A stretch of 64,000 nucleotides of DNA, taken from the NCBI RefSeq assembly GCF_900111345.1, contig NZ_FOGY01000007.1, forward strand, positions 214,030 to 278,029, given 5' to 3'. Of this stretch, positions 1 through 8,441 are shown one piece after another. The stretch comes from Psychrobacillus sp. OK032 (GTDB taxonomy: Bacteria; Bacillota; Bacilli; Bacillales_A; Planococcaceae). The notes under the pieces were generated by a model. It worked only from the letters and a program-made list of their open reading frames with translations. It was not told where the DNA came from and made no database searches. The number at the start of each line of letters is the position of its first letter. Positions within the stretch are counted from its first letter, which is position 1. Made by a program: the position numbers and the translations under genes.

Positions 1-78
1 CAAGTACTACAAAAACGCCTAAAATATTTAGCAAAAAGTACATAGAAGCAACTCCTAGATGTGATTTAAACCAACAAA

Positions 79-133
79 AATCCCTTACTTTTCATCGTTT
101 CTAAAAAAGAGAAAGAATGAAAAATAAGGGATT
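79..133. repeat. Imperfect inverted repeat, 17-bp arms
   Basis: Arms at 79-95 and 117-133 match at 16 of 17 positions around a 21-base loop. Read on the minus strand the second arm runs into a short T-run, so this may be a terminator for a minus-strand gene to the left of the window. I see no coding sequence in the rest of 1-440. Confidence 0.4.
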
Positions 134-444
134 CAGAGAGAGGGCAGTGTACAGTACCCCTTTCCTCATACTAAATTTAATCACACTTCCTGTAGTCTAG
201 TTTTTTACGGTTACTAGGTAGAAACGATCAGCCCATATATCTGATCCTATACAAGAGTTTTATCTAAATTGGTATGAAGAAATACTACGCTTCACCGCTT
301 TAAGAATCAATACGTTAGCCCTTATTCGGAATAGCAAAATTACCATAAATATTCACAAACGTTTACTAAGGATATACGGCATAGTATGAACAGAATCTCG
401 CTTTTCATACGAATTAGAATTTTATTATCGAGGGTGAACATTGT

Positions 445-482
445 TTTCATCTCTATTTTTCTCTAAAATGATAGAGATGAAA
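445..482 (+). promoter_or_regulatory. Leader hairpin abutting the ribosome binding site
   Basis: A perfect 12-bp inverted repeat (445-456 and 471-482, AT-rich, arm TTTCATCTCTAT) ends two bases before the GGAGG at 485-489 of the next gene. In RNA the stem would sit against the Shine-Dalgarno. It could be an operator or a translation-modulating hairpin; no T-run follows, so it is not an intrinsic terminator. Confidence 0.4.
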
Positions 483-496
483 TGGGAGGTATTGTG

Positions 497-979
497 ATGA
501 ATAAAGGTTATTTAGCAAATGGGTTATTTGGTTTAGGGGATAGATTGATCAATGAATTAGTTGCAAAAGAGGTGCGGGCGACAATTCCAGGAGTGAATTT
601 ATATGTACCACAAGAAAATATGTCTATTAATGATAAAGCTGCTTATGCAGACAGCTTAGCAATTGCAGGAGCGGATATAAAAGCTTTAAAAGAGAGCGAC
701 TTTTTAGTGGCTATTATTGATGGTGTTGAAATTGATGCTGGTGTGGCTGCAGAAATCGGTGCGTTTTCTATGTTAAATCGTCCTATTTTCGCGCTTTATA
801 CAGATACACGCCAACAAGGTCGGGACAATGCGAAAAAAATAGAAGCATTAGTGGCAGATGGAACCGAAAACCAATTTATGTACCGAAATTTATTTGTTGT
901 CGGTTTGATTAAGCAAAATGGGATGATTGTGAGCACCGTTGAGCAATTATGTGAAGCATTAAAAGAAAAATTAATGTAG
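497..979 (+). CDS. Nucleoside 2-deoxyribosyltransferase family protein
   Basis: About 160 residues. The family moves a deoxyribose (or hydrolyses the N-glycosidic bond) between nucleobases in purine/pyrimidine salvage in the cytosol. Visible family features are the N-terminal YLANGLF segment, the mid-protein D-x-GVAAEIG stretch that carries the usual catalytic Glu, and the following DxR (YTDTRQQG). An upstream in-frame ATG at 482 overlaps the GGAGG itself, so the ATG at 497, seven bases after GGAGG, is the start. It is monocistronic: a hairpin precedes it and a strong terminator follows. Substrate cannot be read from sequence. Confidence 0.8.
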   Translation: MNKGYLANGLFGLGDRLINELVAKEVRATIPGVNLYVPQENMSINDKAAYADSLAIAGADIKALKESDFLVAIIDGVEIDAGVAAEIGAFSMLNRPIFALYTDTRQQGRDNAKKIEALVADGTENQFMYRNLFVVGLIKQNGMIVSTVEQLCEALKEKLM

Positions 980-999
980 TGGATCTAGCAAACTCATTG

Positions 1000-1034
1000 A
1001 AAAGCCGAAGATTTCATTAAATCTTCGGCTTTTG
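1000..1034 (+). terminator. Intrinsic terminator
   Basis: A 15-bp stem (arm AAAAGCCGAAGATTT, 1000-1014 with 1019-1033) with a 4-base loop and a terminal T-run. It lies 20 bases after the deoxyribosyltransferase stop. Confidence 0.85.
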
Positions 1035-1058
1035 ACTAGTTCCTTGAAAAATTAGTTA

Positions 1059-1087
1059 TTGACTAGTCTGAAAAATTATATTAATAT
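1059..1087 (+). promoter_or_regulatory. Sigma-A-like promoter
   Basis: TTGACT (1059-1064), 17-base spacer, TAATAT (1082-1087). It would give a leader of about 160 bases before the PTS-like gene at 1257. Confidence 0.5.
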
Positions 1088-1094
1088 TACAATT

Positions 1095-1250
1095 TACAGG
1101 TAGAAAGGGACATAAATCGAGAATATTAATCATCATGTATTATTCAGACAAACAGGACTCAAGCAGTATTCGTAACGCGCTCATCCTAACGGAGGGTTTT
1201 TTATTTTCCAAAAATTAGCGATATATTTAATATAGTATACTTGGAGGTAT
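1095..1250 (+). other. Long untranslated leader, possible attenuator
   Basis: The region between the promoter and the next gene has no credible ORF. It ends in a GGAGGG followed directly by a T-rich tract (about 1192-1207), as after an attenuator stem, but the stem I can draw is short. A decayed T-box or other leader element is possible; I cannot identify it. Confidence 0.25.
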
Positions 1251-1256
1251 TTAGAA

Positions 1257-2285
1257 ATGAATCAGAAAACAAAACAATATATAATAGATCGAATGTATAA
1301 GGGCTCACAAGGGCTTGCAAATGCAGTACTTGTAACTTTAGGTATTGGTCTTCTCATAGAAACGTTCGGTACTTTTACTGGATGGGAAGGTTTTACAACA
1401 ATCGGTAAGGCTGCCCAACTAATGCTAGCACCTGCAATTGGTGCTGGTATTGCTTATCAGCTTGGTGGAAATACATTAGTTATTTTCAGTGCCATGGCAT
1501 CTAGTACGATAGGTGCAAATGCGCTTCACATGAATGCAGAAGGCGCATGGATTCTTACTACAGGACAACCGATAAGTGCGGTTTTAGCTACTATCATTGC
1601 AGTTTGGGTTGGAAAACGTATTGCCGGCAAGACAAAGTTAGATATGCTCGCTATTCCATTTGCCGCTATATTTGTCGGTGGGGTCGCAGGCGTTGGATTA
1701 GCAGCAGTAACTACTCCGCTTTTGGAACAGTTAAGTAGTTTTATTGCAAACTCTGTTTCTGGTTCTCCTCTTATGGGATCTATTGTTATCGCACTTGTTT
1801 GGAGTATTTTCCTTATGTCTCCCGCGTCGTCCGTAGCGATTGCAATTGCTTTACAGCTTGATCCAGTCTCGAGTGCAGCTGCCCTTATCGGGTGTACAGC
1901 ACAATTTGCTGGATTTACGGCGATGTCTATAAAACAAAATGACTTAGGTGCAAATATTGCACAGTCATTTTTAACACCAAAAGTACAAGTGCCAAATATC
2001 GTAAAAAACCCACTTCTAGTTATAGGGCCATTTTTATCTTCCGTCATTTGTGCGCCAATCGCGATATTAATGTTCCACTTTGAAGTACCCTACACACTAG
2101 CGGGACTTGGTCTTAATTCTTTTATCGCACCTTTAAATATTCTTGCGAACCAAGGTGTAATTGTTCTATTGATGTATATTGTATTAGGTGTAATTTTACC
2201 AGCGCTCATATCTCTTACTGTTTATCATTTGCTAAAAGCTAGAGGATTAGCTAAAACAGGTGATTTACGTATGGAAATCCAATAA
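1257..2285 (+). CDS. PTS EIIC_2-like membrane transporter subunit
   Basis: 342 residues, almost entirely hydrophobic, with around nine to ten membrane segments rich in Gly, Ala and Ile. It resembles the stand-alone PTS_EIIC_2 family of Firmicutes, found in the cytoplasmic membrane as an orphan subunit without adjacent EIIA or EIIB. Good ribosome binding site (TTGGAGG, 1240-1246). A long leader precedes it and a strong terminator follows, so it is a single-gene unit. Substrate and even true PTS function are unknown. The ORFs in other frames here are shadows. Confidence 0.7.
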   Translation: MNQKTKQYIIDRMYKGSQGLANAVLVTLGIGLLIETFGTFTGWEGFTTIGKAAQLMLAPAIGAGIAYQLGGNTLVIFSAMASSTIGANALHMNAEGAWILTTGQPISAVLATIIAVWVGKRIAGKTKLDMLAIPFAAIFVGGVAGVGLAAVTTPLLEQLSSFIANSVSGSPLMGSIVIALVWSIFLMSPASSVAIAIALQLDPVSSAAALIGCTAQFAGFTAMSIKQNDLGANIAQSFLTPKVQVPNIVKNPLLVIGPFLSSVICAPIAILMFHFEVPYTLAGLGLNSFIAPLNILANQGVIVLLMYIVLGVILPALISLTVYHLLKARGLAKTGDLRMEIQ

Positions 2286-2303
2286 TCACGTATGTATACA
2301 TAG

Positions 2304-2340
2304 AAAAGCCAGAGATTTTGTAACGAATCTCTGGCTTTTT
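2304..2340 (+). terminator. Intrinsic terminator
   Basis: 14-bp stem (2304-2317 with 2326-2339, arm AAAAGCCAGAGATT) followed by T's, just after the PTS-like gene. Confidence 0.85.
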
Positions 2341-2441
2341 ATCGCTCACTCTCATTCAATTATATAAACAGCCCTCTTAGTTTACTTTCAAAGTTCCAGG
2401 GTAAATAGATTATAAGTGTAAATGACTAGGAGTGATTAATA

Positions 2442-2591
2442 ATGGACGAAGAGAAACGCGTTGAAGTGCGTCGGGAAGAAAAAGCAGATTCGGGTTTGGT
2501 AGGCGCAACCTTTATTAAATATGCCGCCTATCTAATTATCTTTTTCGGCATACTCTGGTTTTTAATCTCGTATGTTTTTCCAAAGTTTTAA
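2442..2591 (+). CDS. Small single-span membrane protein
   Basis: 49 residues. A charged N-terminus (starting MDEEKRVEVRREEK) is followed by one hydrophobic helix at about residues 27-46 and a short PKF tail. AGGAG at 2428-2432 lies nine bases before the ATG, and an intrinsic terminator begins eight bases after the stop, so the locus looks like a real one-gene unit. It resembles small tail-anchored proteins common in Bacillales, but I do not recognise a named family. The short length is the only reason for caution. Confidence 0.7.
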   Translation: MDEEKRVEVRREEKADSGLVGATFIKYAAYLIIFFGILWFLISYVFPKF

Positions 2592-2599
2592 CGAATATA

Positions 2600-2643
2600 A
2601 AAATCCCACATTCAACCTTTCGGTTAGAATGTGGGATTTTTTT
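2600..2643. terminator. Bidirectional terminator
   Basis: Strong stem (arms around AAATCCCACATTC and GAATGTGGGATTT) with A's on one side and T's on the other. It can end both the small membrane protein gene (plus) and the hydrolase or remnant on the minus strand. Confidence 0.8.
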
Positions 2644-2665
2644 CCATATTTATTCTCGATGCTTT

Positions 2666-2755
2666 TTATGCGTTAACAGTTTCTACATTTACTTTTTCAA
2701 GACCTTCTACAATAATTTGTTCTACTTTATCCGGCATTGCATTATGCATGCACAT
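2666..2755 (-). pseudogene. Possible 29-codon coding remnant
   Basis: Minus-strand reading gives 29 residues (MCMHNAMPDKVEQIIVEG at the start), ending just before the shared terminator. The composition looks protein-like (charged and hydrophobic residues alternate), but there is no ribosome binding site and a stop precedes it. It may be the tail of a lost gene between the hydrolase and its terminator. Family not recognised. Confidence 0.25.
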
Positions 2756-2774
2756 GCTTCAACTAGAAAACTAT

Positions 2775-3572
2775 TTACAATGCTATTTTACTAGAATACA
2801 ATTCGCTATTTTTAAGCCATAAAAGTGTTTCCTCAAACAATTCCTCTTCAAAAGAATAGCTAGCAAATGTATGATTAGCCTCTTTAATATAATGGATATC
2901 TACTGGAACTCCTGGCTTGAAAGATGCCGAATAGTAACCTGCGTTCTCTTTTGGTACATCTTCATCCTCTGCTGCATGAATGACTAGTAGCTGCCCTTCG
3001 TATGAACGAATTGCTTTTAGTGGATGATGATTTTTTAAGTCCTCCAAAAACTGCTGACTTACATAAAAACCATGATAATCAAAAGTGCCTAACTCTTTCG
3101 CAGTTTGTAAAGCTACATCTCCCACAATCATCGCAATATCTTCATATGGTTTTGCAACCGGCGACCACAAGATTAGTTTACGTATTCGCTTATCGACAGC
3201 AGCCGTTAAAGAAGCAACTGCACCTCCTAAGCTATGACCAATCAAAATTATGTTACTTGCATCCACTTCTTTTAATTTTGAAACATAATCAAGTATGGCT
3301 TGTACCTCTTTTAACTGTTTAGTCACCGTGACATCCGCATAATCACCGTCACTTTCTCCACAACCACTAAAATCAAAACGAACAACTGCATATCCTTTTG
3401 CTGAAAAATTTCGTGCAGCTTTTACAAATAAACGATGTTCCCCTACCTTGCTCCCCACAAAACCATGTAATAGCACAATAATTGGAACTTTTTTGTATTG
3501 AATTTCTTCAGGAAGATGAAGTACTCCTGAAAGATATAACTTGTTACAAAGAATAGAAATTGATTCAGTCAT
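2775..3572 (-). CDS. Alpha/beta hydrolase
   Basis: 265 residues of a cytosolic serine hydrolase (dienelactone hydrolase/Hydrolase_4 type). The oxyanion region is LLHGFVGSK (about 34-42), the nucleophile elbow is GHSLGG with Ser114, the acid is probably Asp203 in HAAEDEDVP, and the His is His234 in EANHTF, so the triad is complete. The start is set by GGGAGG upstream of the ATG at 3572. Substrate is unknown; esterase or carboxylesterase activity is likely. It stands alone, convergent with the small membrane protein gene. Confidence 0.85.
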   Translation of the reverse strand: MTESISILCNKLYLSGVLHLPEEIQYKKVPIIVLLHGFVGSKVGEHRLFVKAARNFSAKGYAVVRFDFSGCGESDGDYADVTVTKQLKEVQAILDYVSKLKEVDASNIILIGHSLGGAVASLTAAVDKRIRKLILWSPVAKPYEDIAMIVGDVALQTAKELGTFDYHGFYVSQQFLEDLKNHHPLKAIRSYEGQLLVIHAAEDEDVPKENAGYYSASFKPGVPVDIHYIKEANHTFASYSFEEELFEETLLWLKNSELYSSKIAL

Positions 3573-3775
3573 ATTATCCTGCTCCCTCCCCTCAAATTAC
3601 ACTATACAAACCTATTTACTAGGTATTATAAATTAGTATTCTCTTTAGGTCAATTTAAAGCATAAGTTATTTCCCTTTTAGCCTCTAAATGTATAGAGTT
3701 TAATGATGTTTCACTATACAATTGAAATTAGTAAACTGAATTTTCCCTCATATAGGGTAAATAAGGAGGAATTCT

Positions 3776-4558
3776 ATGTCACAGATTATTATCGATCACA
3801 CCGGAAGACAAGTGAATATTCCATCAACACCAAAACGTATTATCTCTATTTGTCCCGCAATAACCGAAACACTCTTCGCACTCGGTCTTCAAGATGAAAT
3901 CGTAGGACGGACAAAATATTGCATTTTCCCCGAGGATATTGTCGAAAGCGTGGAAACCGTTGGTGGTACTAAAGAAGTGAAAGAGGATAAGATTCGAGCA
4001 TTACAGCCAGATCTCATCCTAGCTGAAAAAGAGGAAAATACCGCAGAAATAGTAAAAGCTCTTGAAAAAATTGCACCTGTATTTGTCTTAGAAGTTCAGA
4101 CAATCCAAGATTCATATCGATTTATTAATACGCTAGGGACTTTAACAAATAAGGATTCCGAGGCAGATCTTCTCGTTGACTCTTGTAAAGCTGTATTCCC
4201 TTCTTCACGTGAACATGTGAGAAACGCTGCATATGTAATTTGGCGAAAACCATATATGGTCGTTGGAGGATCTACTTATATTAATGATGTTCTACACACA
4301 CTTGGTTTGCATAATCCATTTGCAAAAGAAGATTCAAGATACCCCGCCGTGACGCCGGAAGATCTCGCGGCTGCAAACCTTGATGTCCTTCTACTCGCTT
4401 CTGAACCATTTCCTTACCAAGAAAAACATATAGCAGAATTTCAAGCTTTTTTACCAAACACCAAAATCATATTAGTAGAAGGTGAAATGTTTTGGTACGG
4501 AGCTAGAATGGAAGTTGCCGGTGCATATTTAGAAAAGTTAACAACAAGGATTGTGTAG
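3776..4558 (+). CDS. BtuF-like helical-backbone metal receptor without signal peptide
   Basis: 260 residues of the periplasmic-binding PF01497 type that binds cobalamin or ferric siderophores for BtuCD/FecCD-type importers. Two lobes are seen: the N-lobe begins with IIDHTGRQVNIP and RIISICPAITETLFALG (about 20-36), and the C-lobe contains WYGARMEVAGAYLEKL near the end. There is no signal peptide or lipobox, and AAGGAGG (3761-3767) lies eight bases before this ATG, so it is not a missed N-terminus. No permease or ATPase is adjacent. It could be a cytosolic corrinoid-binding protein; the ligand is not determinable here. Confidence 0.75.
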   Translation: MSQIIIDHTGRQVNIPSTPKRIISICPAITETLFALGLQDEIVGRTKYCIFPEDIVESVETVGGTKEVKEDKIRALQPDLILAEKEENTAEIVKALEKIAPVFVLEVQTIQDSYRFINTLGTLTNKDSEADLLVDSCKAVFPSSREHVRNAAYVIWRKPYMVVGGSTYINDVLHTLGLHNPFAKEDSRYPAVTPEDLAAANLDVLLLASEPFPYQEKHIAEFQAFLPNTKIILVEGEMFWYGARMEVAGAYLEKLTTRIV

Positions 4559-4579
4559 CAATTTCAGCTGCACCAATCC

Positions 4580-4852
4580 TTATTCCGACCTTAAACTAAT
4601 AAGTATCAGGATGATTCCACTAAACAAGCAAATCATTCTCGTCAATGAAATCTTTTCAGCTAGCCCAAATAAAGCAATTCCTGTCGTAATGATCAATATG
4701 CTTGGACCTACTAAAGCTAGTAAAGTATTAATATAAAAAGCTTTTTCCAAATCATTGAATTTTAGCATTAACATCGCTGCTGCAATTTCAATACTTCCCG
4801 AAAAAATTCTTAATATAATGATTAAAAGAAGTGCTTTTTCAATCAGTATCAA
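4580..4852 (-). CDS. yqhV: YqhV family membrane protein (DUF2619)
   Basis: 90 residues with three hydrophobic segments. The RIFSGSIEIAAAMLMLKFND and LLALVGPSILIITTGIALFG stretches match the pattern I know from B. subtilis YqhV, a small membrane protein of unknown function. The start is a TTG at 4852 placed six bases after GAGGG; no ATG alternative fits. It is convergent with the BtuF-like gene and the two stops are only about 20 bases apart. Confidence 0.75.
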   Translation of the reverse strand: MILIEKALLLIIILRIFSGSIEIAAAMLMLKFNDLEKAFYINTLLALVGPSILIITTGIALFGLAEKISLTRMICLFSGIILILISLRSE

Positions 4853-4901
4853 CGACCCTCTTCCTTATAACTTACCCTATCTTTTCCTCTAAATTGTATG
4901 C

Positions 4902-5288
4902 ATGCTTATCGACTATTATCAGTTGCTTACTACAATTAGTGAATTGTCGTTTCATTGTATTCATACAATAGGAATAAACGATAGAGGAGAGATTAAAACG
5001 AATCAGAAGAAATACAGAAGACGTAATACAGTGGCATTTACTGTATTAGCTTACTTCACATTATTTGCAGGTGTTTTCATGTTTAGCATTGGTCTTTATA
5101 ATGCAGATAATCTAGAACTTAATGAAAAGGGATATTATATAGCCGTAATGATTTTAGTTGCGGTTGGGGCAATACTTACACAAAAAGTCACACGTGATAA
5201 TGCGGAGGATAACGACATCATCGCAGAACAAGAGCAGGAACGGCAGATGAACAACGTGAGGGTACCTACGAATTCGAAGGAACTTTAA
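4902..5288 (+). CDS. YiaA/YiaB two-helix domain membrane protein
   Basis: The recognisable part is residues 40-100: two membrane helices flanking LNEKGYY and ending in QKVTRD, as in the YiaAB family of small inner membrane proteins of unknown function. The first ATG (4902) has no ribosome binding site and adds about 30 residues that do not look conserved. An AGAGGAGAG at 4983-4991 lies directly before an in-frame ATT (4992, reading IKTNQKKYRRR), so the real start is probably there or a few codons on, at a non-ATG codon. A bidirectional terminator follows. Confidence 0.65.
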   Translation: MLIDYYQLLTTISELSFHCIHTIGINDRGEIKTNQKKYRRRNTVAFTVLAYFTLFAGVFMFSIGLYNADNLELNEKGYYIAVMILVAVGAILTQKVTRDNAEDNDIIAEQEQERQMNNVRVPTNSKEL

Positions 5289-5341
5289 GAACTATTCATC
5301 GACCACAATGAACGAATTGAATAACTCCCCATTTTTCCCAC

Positions 5342-5381
5342 ACAAAAAGTCCTATGTATTTTTTACACAGGACTTTTTGTA
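5342..5381. terminator. Bidirectional terminator
   Basis: Stem of ACAAAAAGTCCTATGTA-type arms around a T-rich loop. It separates the convergent YiaAB and MFS genes. Confidence 0.8.
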
Positions 5382-5385
5382 AACC

Positions 5386-6570
5386 TTAAGATGAATATGA
5401 ATGGATTTCCTTGTCTTTTCTACCATGCAACATATAATAAATAAAAATTCCAATCACAATTAATACTACCAACGATAAATACAATCCTCTAAAGCCAAAT
5501 ACAGGAACTAAATATCCTAATATGAAAGGTCCTAATCCTAACCCAAGATCTAGGAAAATAAAATACGTTGAATTCGCCAAGCCCATCCGGTGAGGTGGTG
5601 TAACTTTTATAGCTAGTGTCTGTGTAGTAGATTGAAAATTACCATAGCCCAGTCCAATAAGCCCAGCAGCCAATAAGAAAATGAAAGTAGTTTGTGTTTG
5701 GCTCAGTAGTAACATCCCAATTGCGAATAATACTAACCCAGGATAAGCAACACTATTTCCACCTCTACGATCTAACAATTTACCGGTAAATGGTCGAGAA
5801 ATTAGAATGATGATTGCATAAACGAAGAAGTAAAAGCTACCTGCCTTAACTAAATTAATTTCTGCAGCATATGAAGTGATAAAAGACAGAATACCTGAGT
5901 AAGCAAAAGCCATTACGAACATAGCAATTGACACTGGCACCGCTGTCGATTCGAAATAGTTGGAGAGCTTAAATCCTTTACTTTCAGAAGTTGCTACATG
6001 CTTAATTTGTGGAGCTTTAACAGGAATTGCAATGATTAAACTAAGAATCCCCATTATTAAAGAAAACACAAAAATGCTCGAAAAACCAGCATAGCCAATC
6101 AAAGCAATACCAATCAATGGCCCAATAGCAGTTGATAACACCACACTTAAACTGAAGTAGCTAATTCCTTCCCCTTTTCTACTAGACGGAATTACTTGTG
6201 AAACAATCGTTCCTGATGCAGTAGTAGCCAAGCCTACACCAATACCATGTAATAATCGAATGCCGATTAATGCATAAATATTAGTCGGGATAAAATACAA
6301 TAACGTCACAACAGTAAATATAATGATTCCGGTCACAAGCATTTTTTTGCTTCCGATTTTTTCAATCTGTTTTCCACCAAATAAACGTCCTATTAACGAA
6401 CCGATAATAAAAATACTGGCAACTAATCCTGCAGTACTTGTCGAAGCGTTATATGTTTCAATCGAATACGTTGCCATTGTCACTAACAGCAAATACATCG
6501 ACAACATTATGACTAAGTTAACTAATGATATGGAAATAAAATCTTTTGACCATAATTTTTCTTTTTGCAT
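5386..6570 (-). CDS. MFS efflux transporter in a marR operon
   Basis: 394 residues with twelve predicted membrane segments in the cytoplasmic membrane. The loop between helices 2 and 3 carries the MFS signature (IGRLFGGKQIEKIGSKKM), and the second half repeats it (RPFTGKLLDRRGG). It resembles YwoG/YfmO-type proton-driven drug exporters. It starts 20 bases after the stop of the MarR gene on the same strand, so both share the operator at 7020-7044 and the exporter is probably induced when MarR binds a toxic ligand. Substrate unknown. Confidence 0.8.
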   Translation of the reverse strand: MQKEKLWSKDFISISLVNLVIMLSMYLLLVTMATYSIETYNASTSTAGLVASIFIIGSLIGRLFGGKQIEKIGSKKMLVTGIIIFTVVTLLYFIPTNIYALIGIRLLHGIGVGLATTASGTIVSQVIPSSRKGEGISYFSLSVVLSTAIGPLIGIALIGYAGFSSIFVFSLIMGILSLIIAIPVKAPQIKHVATSESKGFKLSNYFESTAVPVSIAMFVMAFAYSGILSFITSYAAEINLVKAGSFYFFVYAIIILISRPFTGKLLDRRGGNSVAYPGLVLFAIGMLLLSQTQTTFIFLLAAGLIGLGYGNFQSTTQTLAIKVTPPHRMGLANSTYFIFLDLGLGLGPFILGYLVPVFGFRGLYLSLVVLIVIGIFIYYMLHGRKDKEIHSYSS

Positions 6571-6590
6571 CTATCTCATCCTTTATTTAA

Positions 6591-7004
6591 CTATAGTTTT
6601 CCGGAGATTTCTTTTAATACTCGAGCTACGATTAGTCGTTCCTCTTCGGATATATCTTCTAATAAGCCATTTTGGAAATGGTCAATTTTTTCCCGCACTT
6701 GACCATATACGATTAGCCCCTGTTCCGATAATTGAACAATTTTCACCCTTTTATCATTTCCAGCATGAATTTCAACATAACCAAGTTCAATTAATCTTTG
6801 AACCAATTTCGTCGTAGTTGGTTTTTCTACATTTTGATAAAGGGAAATCTCACCAATCGTCTTTGCTCCTTCTCTAAAAATGAAATAAATAATGGACCAT
6901 TGGGCAGTAGTCAGATTGAATGCTGTCAGCAGTACATTCAATTGATTTACATATGGTCGATACATATTTATATATTCATTAAATAGTTGCTTATACGATT
7001 CCAT
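6591..7004 (-). CDS. MarR family transcriptional regulator
   Basis: 137 residues. The winged helix lies at about 30-100, with LTTAQWSIIYFI, a recognition helix around NVEKPTTTKLVQRLIELG and a wing DKRVKIVQLSEQG. The terminal helices should form the dimer. AAGGTGAT precedes the ATG. A perfect palindrome sits 16 bases upstream of the gene, and the MFS exporter follows 20 bases after the stop, so this is a typical autorepressed MarR-exporter operon. The divergent YhgE-like permease may share the control region. Confidence 0.85.
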   Translation of the reverse strand: MESYKQLFNEYINMYRPYVNQLNVLLTAFNLTTAQWSIIYFIFREGAKTIGEISLYQNVEKPTTTKLVQRLIELGYVEIHAGNDKRVKIVQLSEQGLIVYGQVREKIDHFQNGLLEDISEEERLIVARVLKEISGKL

Positions 7005-7019
7005 AAAATCACCTTCTTT

Positions 7020-7044
7020 TTAATTAGTTAGTGAAACTAATTAA
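7020..7044. promoter_or_regulatory. Probable MarR operator, perfect palindrome
   Basis: Perfect 10-bp inverted repeat TTAATTAGTT (7020-7029) and AACTAATTAA (7035-7044), 5-base spacer, directly upstream of the marR start. The TTAGTT/AACTAA core is typical of MarR/OhrR-like sites. Confidence 0.7.
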
Positions 7045-7186
7045 TAGTATATAATATTTATAATAAAATTGTCTATCCCATTTACAAATAAATAAAATTC
7101 ACTTTTCAATGCATACTAACATTTAACAACTATGCATAAGGGAATACTTGGTATGAGTTTACTTCATCGTAAGGAGGAATGTAGCA

Positions 7187-8395
7187 ATGAAGAGGCTATT
7201 AAAAACAAAAGCTACTTGGACGCCGATCTGGATGATTGCATTCCTTATGTTATGCATGATCAGTATTTATTTACCCGTATTTGGCGGTCCCTCGCAAAGA
7301 CTAACTAATTTCCCACTAATTATTGTGGATGAAGACACAGGTACATCCTCTTTAGTTACAGCTAAAGAAATTGGAAATCATCTCATTCAAGCACAAAATG
7401 GACATACGTTTAACTGGAGAATTGTACCGAATAAGGAGGCCGCAGTCAAAGAATTAAAAGACAATCAAGCATATGGTGCCTTGATAATTCCAGCTAATTA
7501 TTCCGATGGTATTACGGAATTACATAATGCCCTAATGACGGGAAAAACAGAAGGAAAGCCAATTATGCTAGAAATATTAATAAATGAGGGAGGCGGTCTG
7601 TCGACAACAGCGATAGCGACTAATGTGTTGGAATCTGTTGCTACTGTTGCTTCAACCGATATTAGTAAGCATCTTAAAGAAGATTTACTAAAAAACAATA
7701 TACTGCTATCGCCGAATATCGCCTTCCTAATGGACGCGCCTATTCAATATACAACGACAAATGTGCTAGATCTTCCAGAGAACTCCAATAAGGGAATGAC
7801 GCCTTTTATGCTTGTCCTGATCACATCCATTTCAGGACTTATGGGAGTGAATATGATTAATGGTTATATTAAAAATATTACCGGAAAGCTTAGAGACAAA
7901 GATTATCTACTAACTGACACGAAAATACTTGTAACTGAACTGCTATTAGGAGTTATTTTAGCTGCAATTGTTGCTTTCATTTTGCAATTAGCTATTTTCG
8001 GATTTTTTAGAAGCTCGCACTCGACAAGCATTTGGTGGATTTTCTTGTTTACATTTCTCTGCTGTATGACGTTACATTTCCAATTTAAAATTGTTGGACT
8101 GTTATTTGGAAAATGGGGCATGCTAGTAATGTTCCCTCTTAATATTATGGGGGTCTTTTCTAGCGGAGGAGCCGTCCCGATTACATCTTTACCGTTTATC
8201 CACCGTTTCTTCAGTACAGTTTTACCTACTCGATATATGGTGGATGGTATGAGGGCACTGCTTTATTATAATGGCAAATTACAAGCAGGACTTGGGACCG
8301 CCTTATTGGTCATCACCATTTTCTTTATCATTTTTCTCGGATCCTGTATAGCAGTTGGTTATCGCATACATCGAAAAGAACAGGCAAATACTTAA
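7187..8395 (+). CDS. YhgE/Pip-like ABC-2 type membrane protein
   Basis: 402 residues. An N-terminal membrane helix (about 15-35) is followed by a roughly 170-residue extracellular domain opening with FPLIIVDEDTGTSS, as in YhgE/Pip proteins. The C-terminal part has five or six membrane helices of ABC-2 permease type. Such proteins act in export or as phage/secretion-related membrane components. No ATPase is next to it. A strong TAAGGAGG precedes the ATG. It is divergent from marR-MFS and may answer to the same operator. Confidence 0.65.
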   Translation: MKRLLKTKATWTPIWMIAFLMLCMISIYLPVFGGPSQRLTNFPLIIVDEDTGTSSLVTAKEIGNHLIQAQNGHTFNWRIVPNKEAAVKELKDNQAYGALIIPANYSDGITELHNALMTGKTEGKPIMLEILINEGGGLSTTAIATNVLESVATVASTDISKHLKEDLLKNNILLSPNIAFLMDAPIQYTTTNVLDLPENSNKGMTPFMLVLITSISGLMGVNMINGYIKNITGKLRDKDYLLTDTKILVTELLLGVILAAIVAFILQLAIFGFFRSSHSTSIWWIFLFTFLCCMTLHFQFKIVGLLFGKWGMLVMFPLNIMGVFSSGGAVPITSLPFIHRFFSTVLPTRYMVDGMRALLYYNGKLQAGLGTALLVITIFFIIFLGSCIAVGYRIHRKEQANT

Positions 8396-8401
8396 TCATT
8401 C

Positions 8402-8434
8402 CAACACCTCTATAATCTACGGTAGAGGTGTTGA
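8402..8434. terminator. Terminator-like hairpin
   Basis: 11-bp stem CAACACCTCTA/TAGAGGTGTTG between the convergent YhgE-like and MFS genes. T-run is weak. Confidence 0.5.
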
Positions 8435-8441
8435 ATGCATT

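Noticed and set aside
1526..2047. 173-codon minus-strand frame inside the PTS-like gene
   Set aside because: No ribosome binding site and no recognisable protein pattern; the plus-strand membrane protein explains the region.
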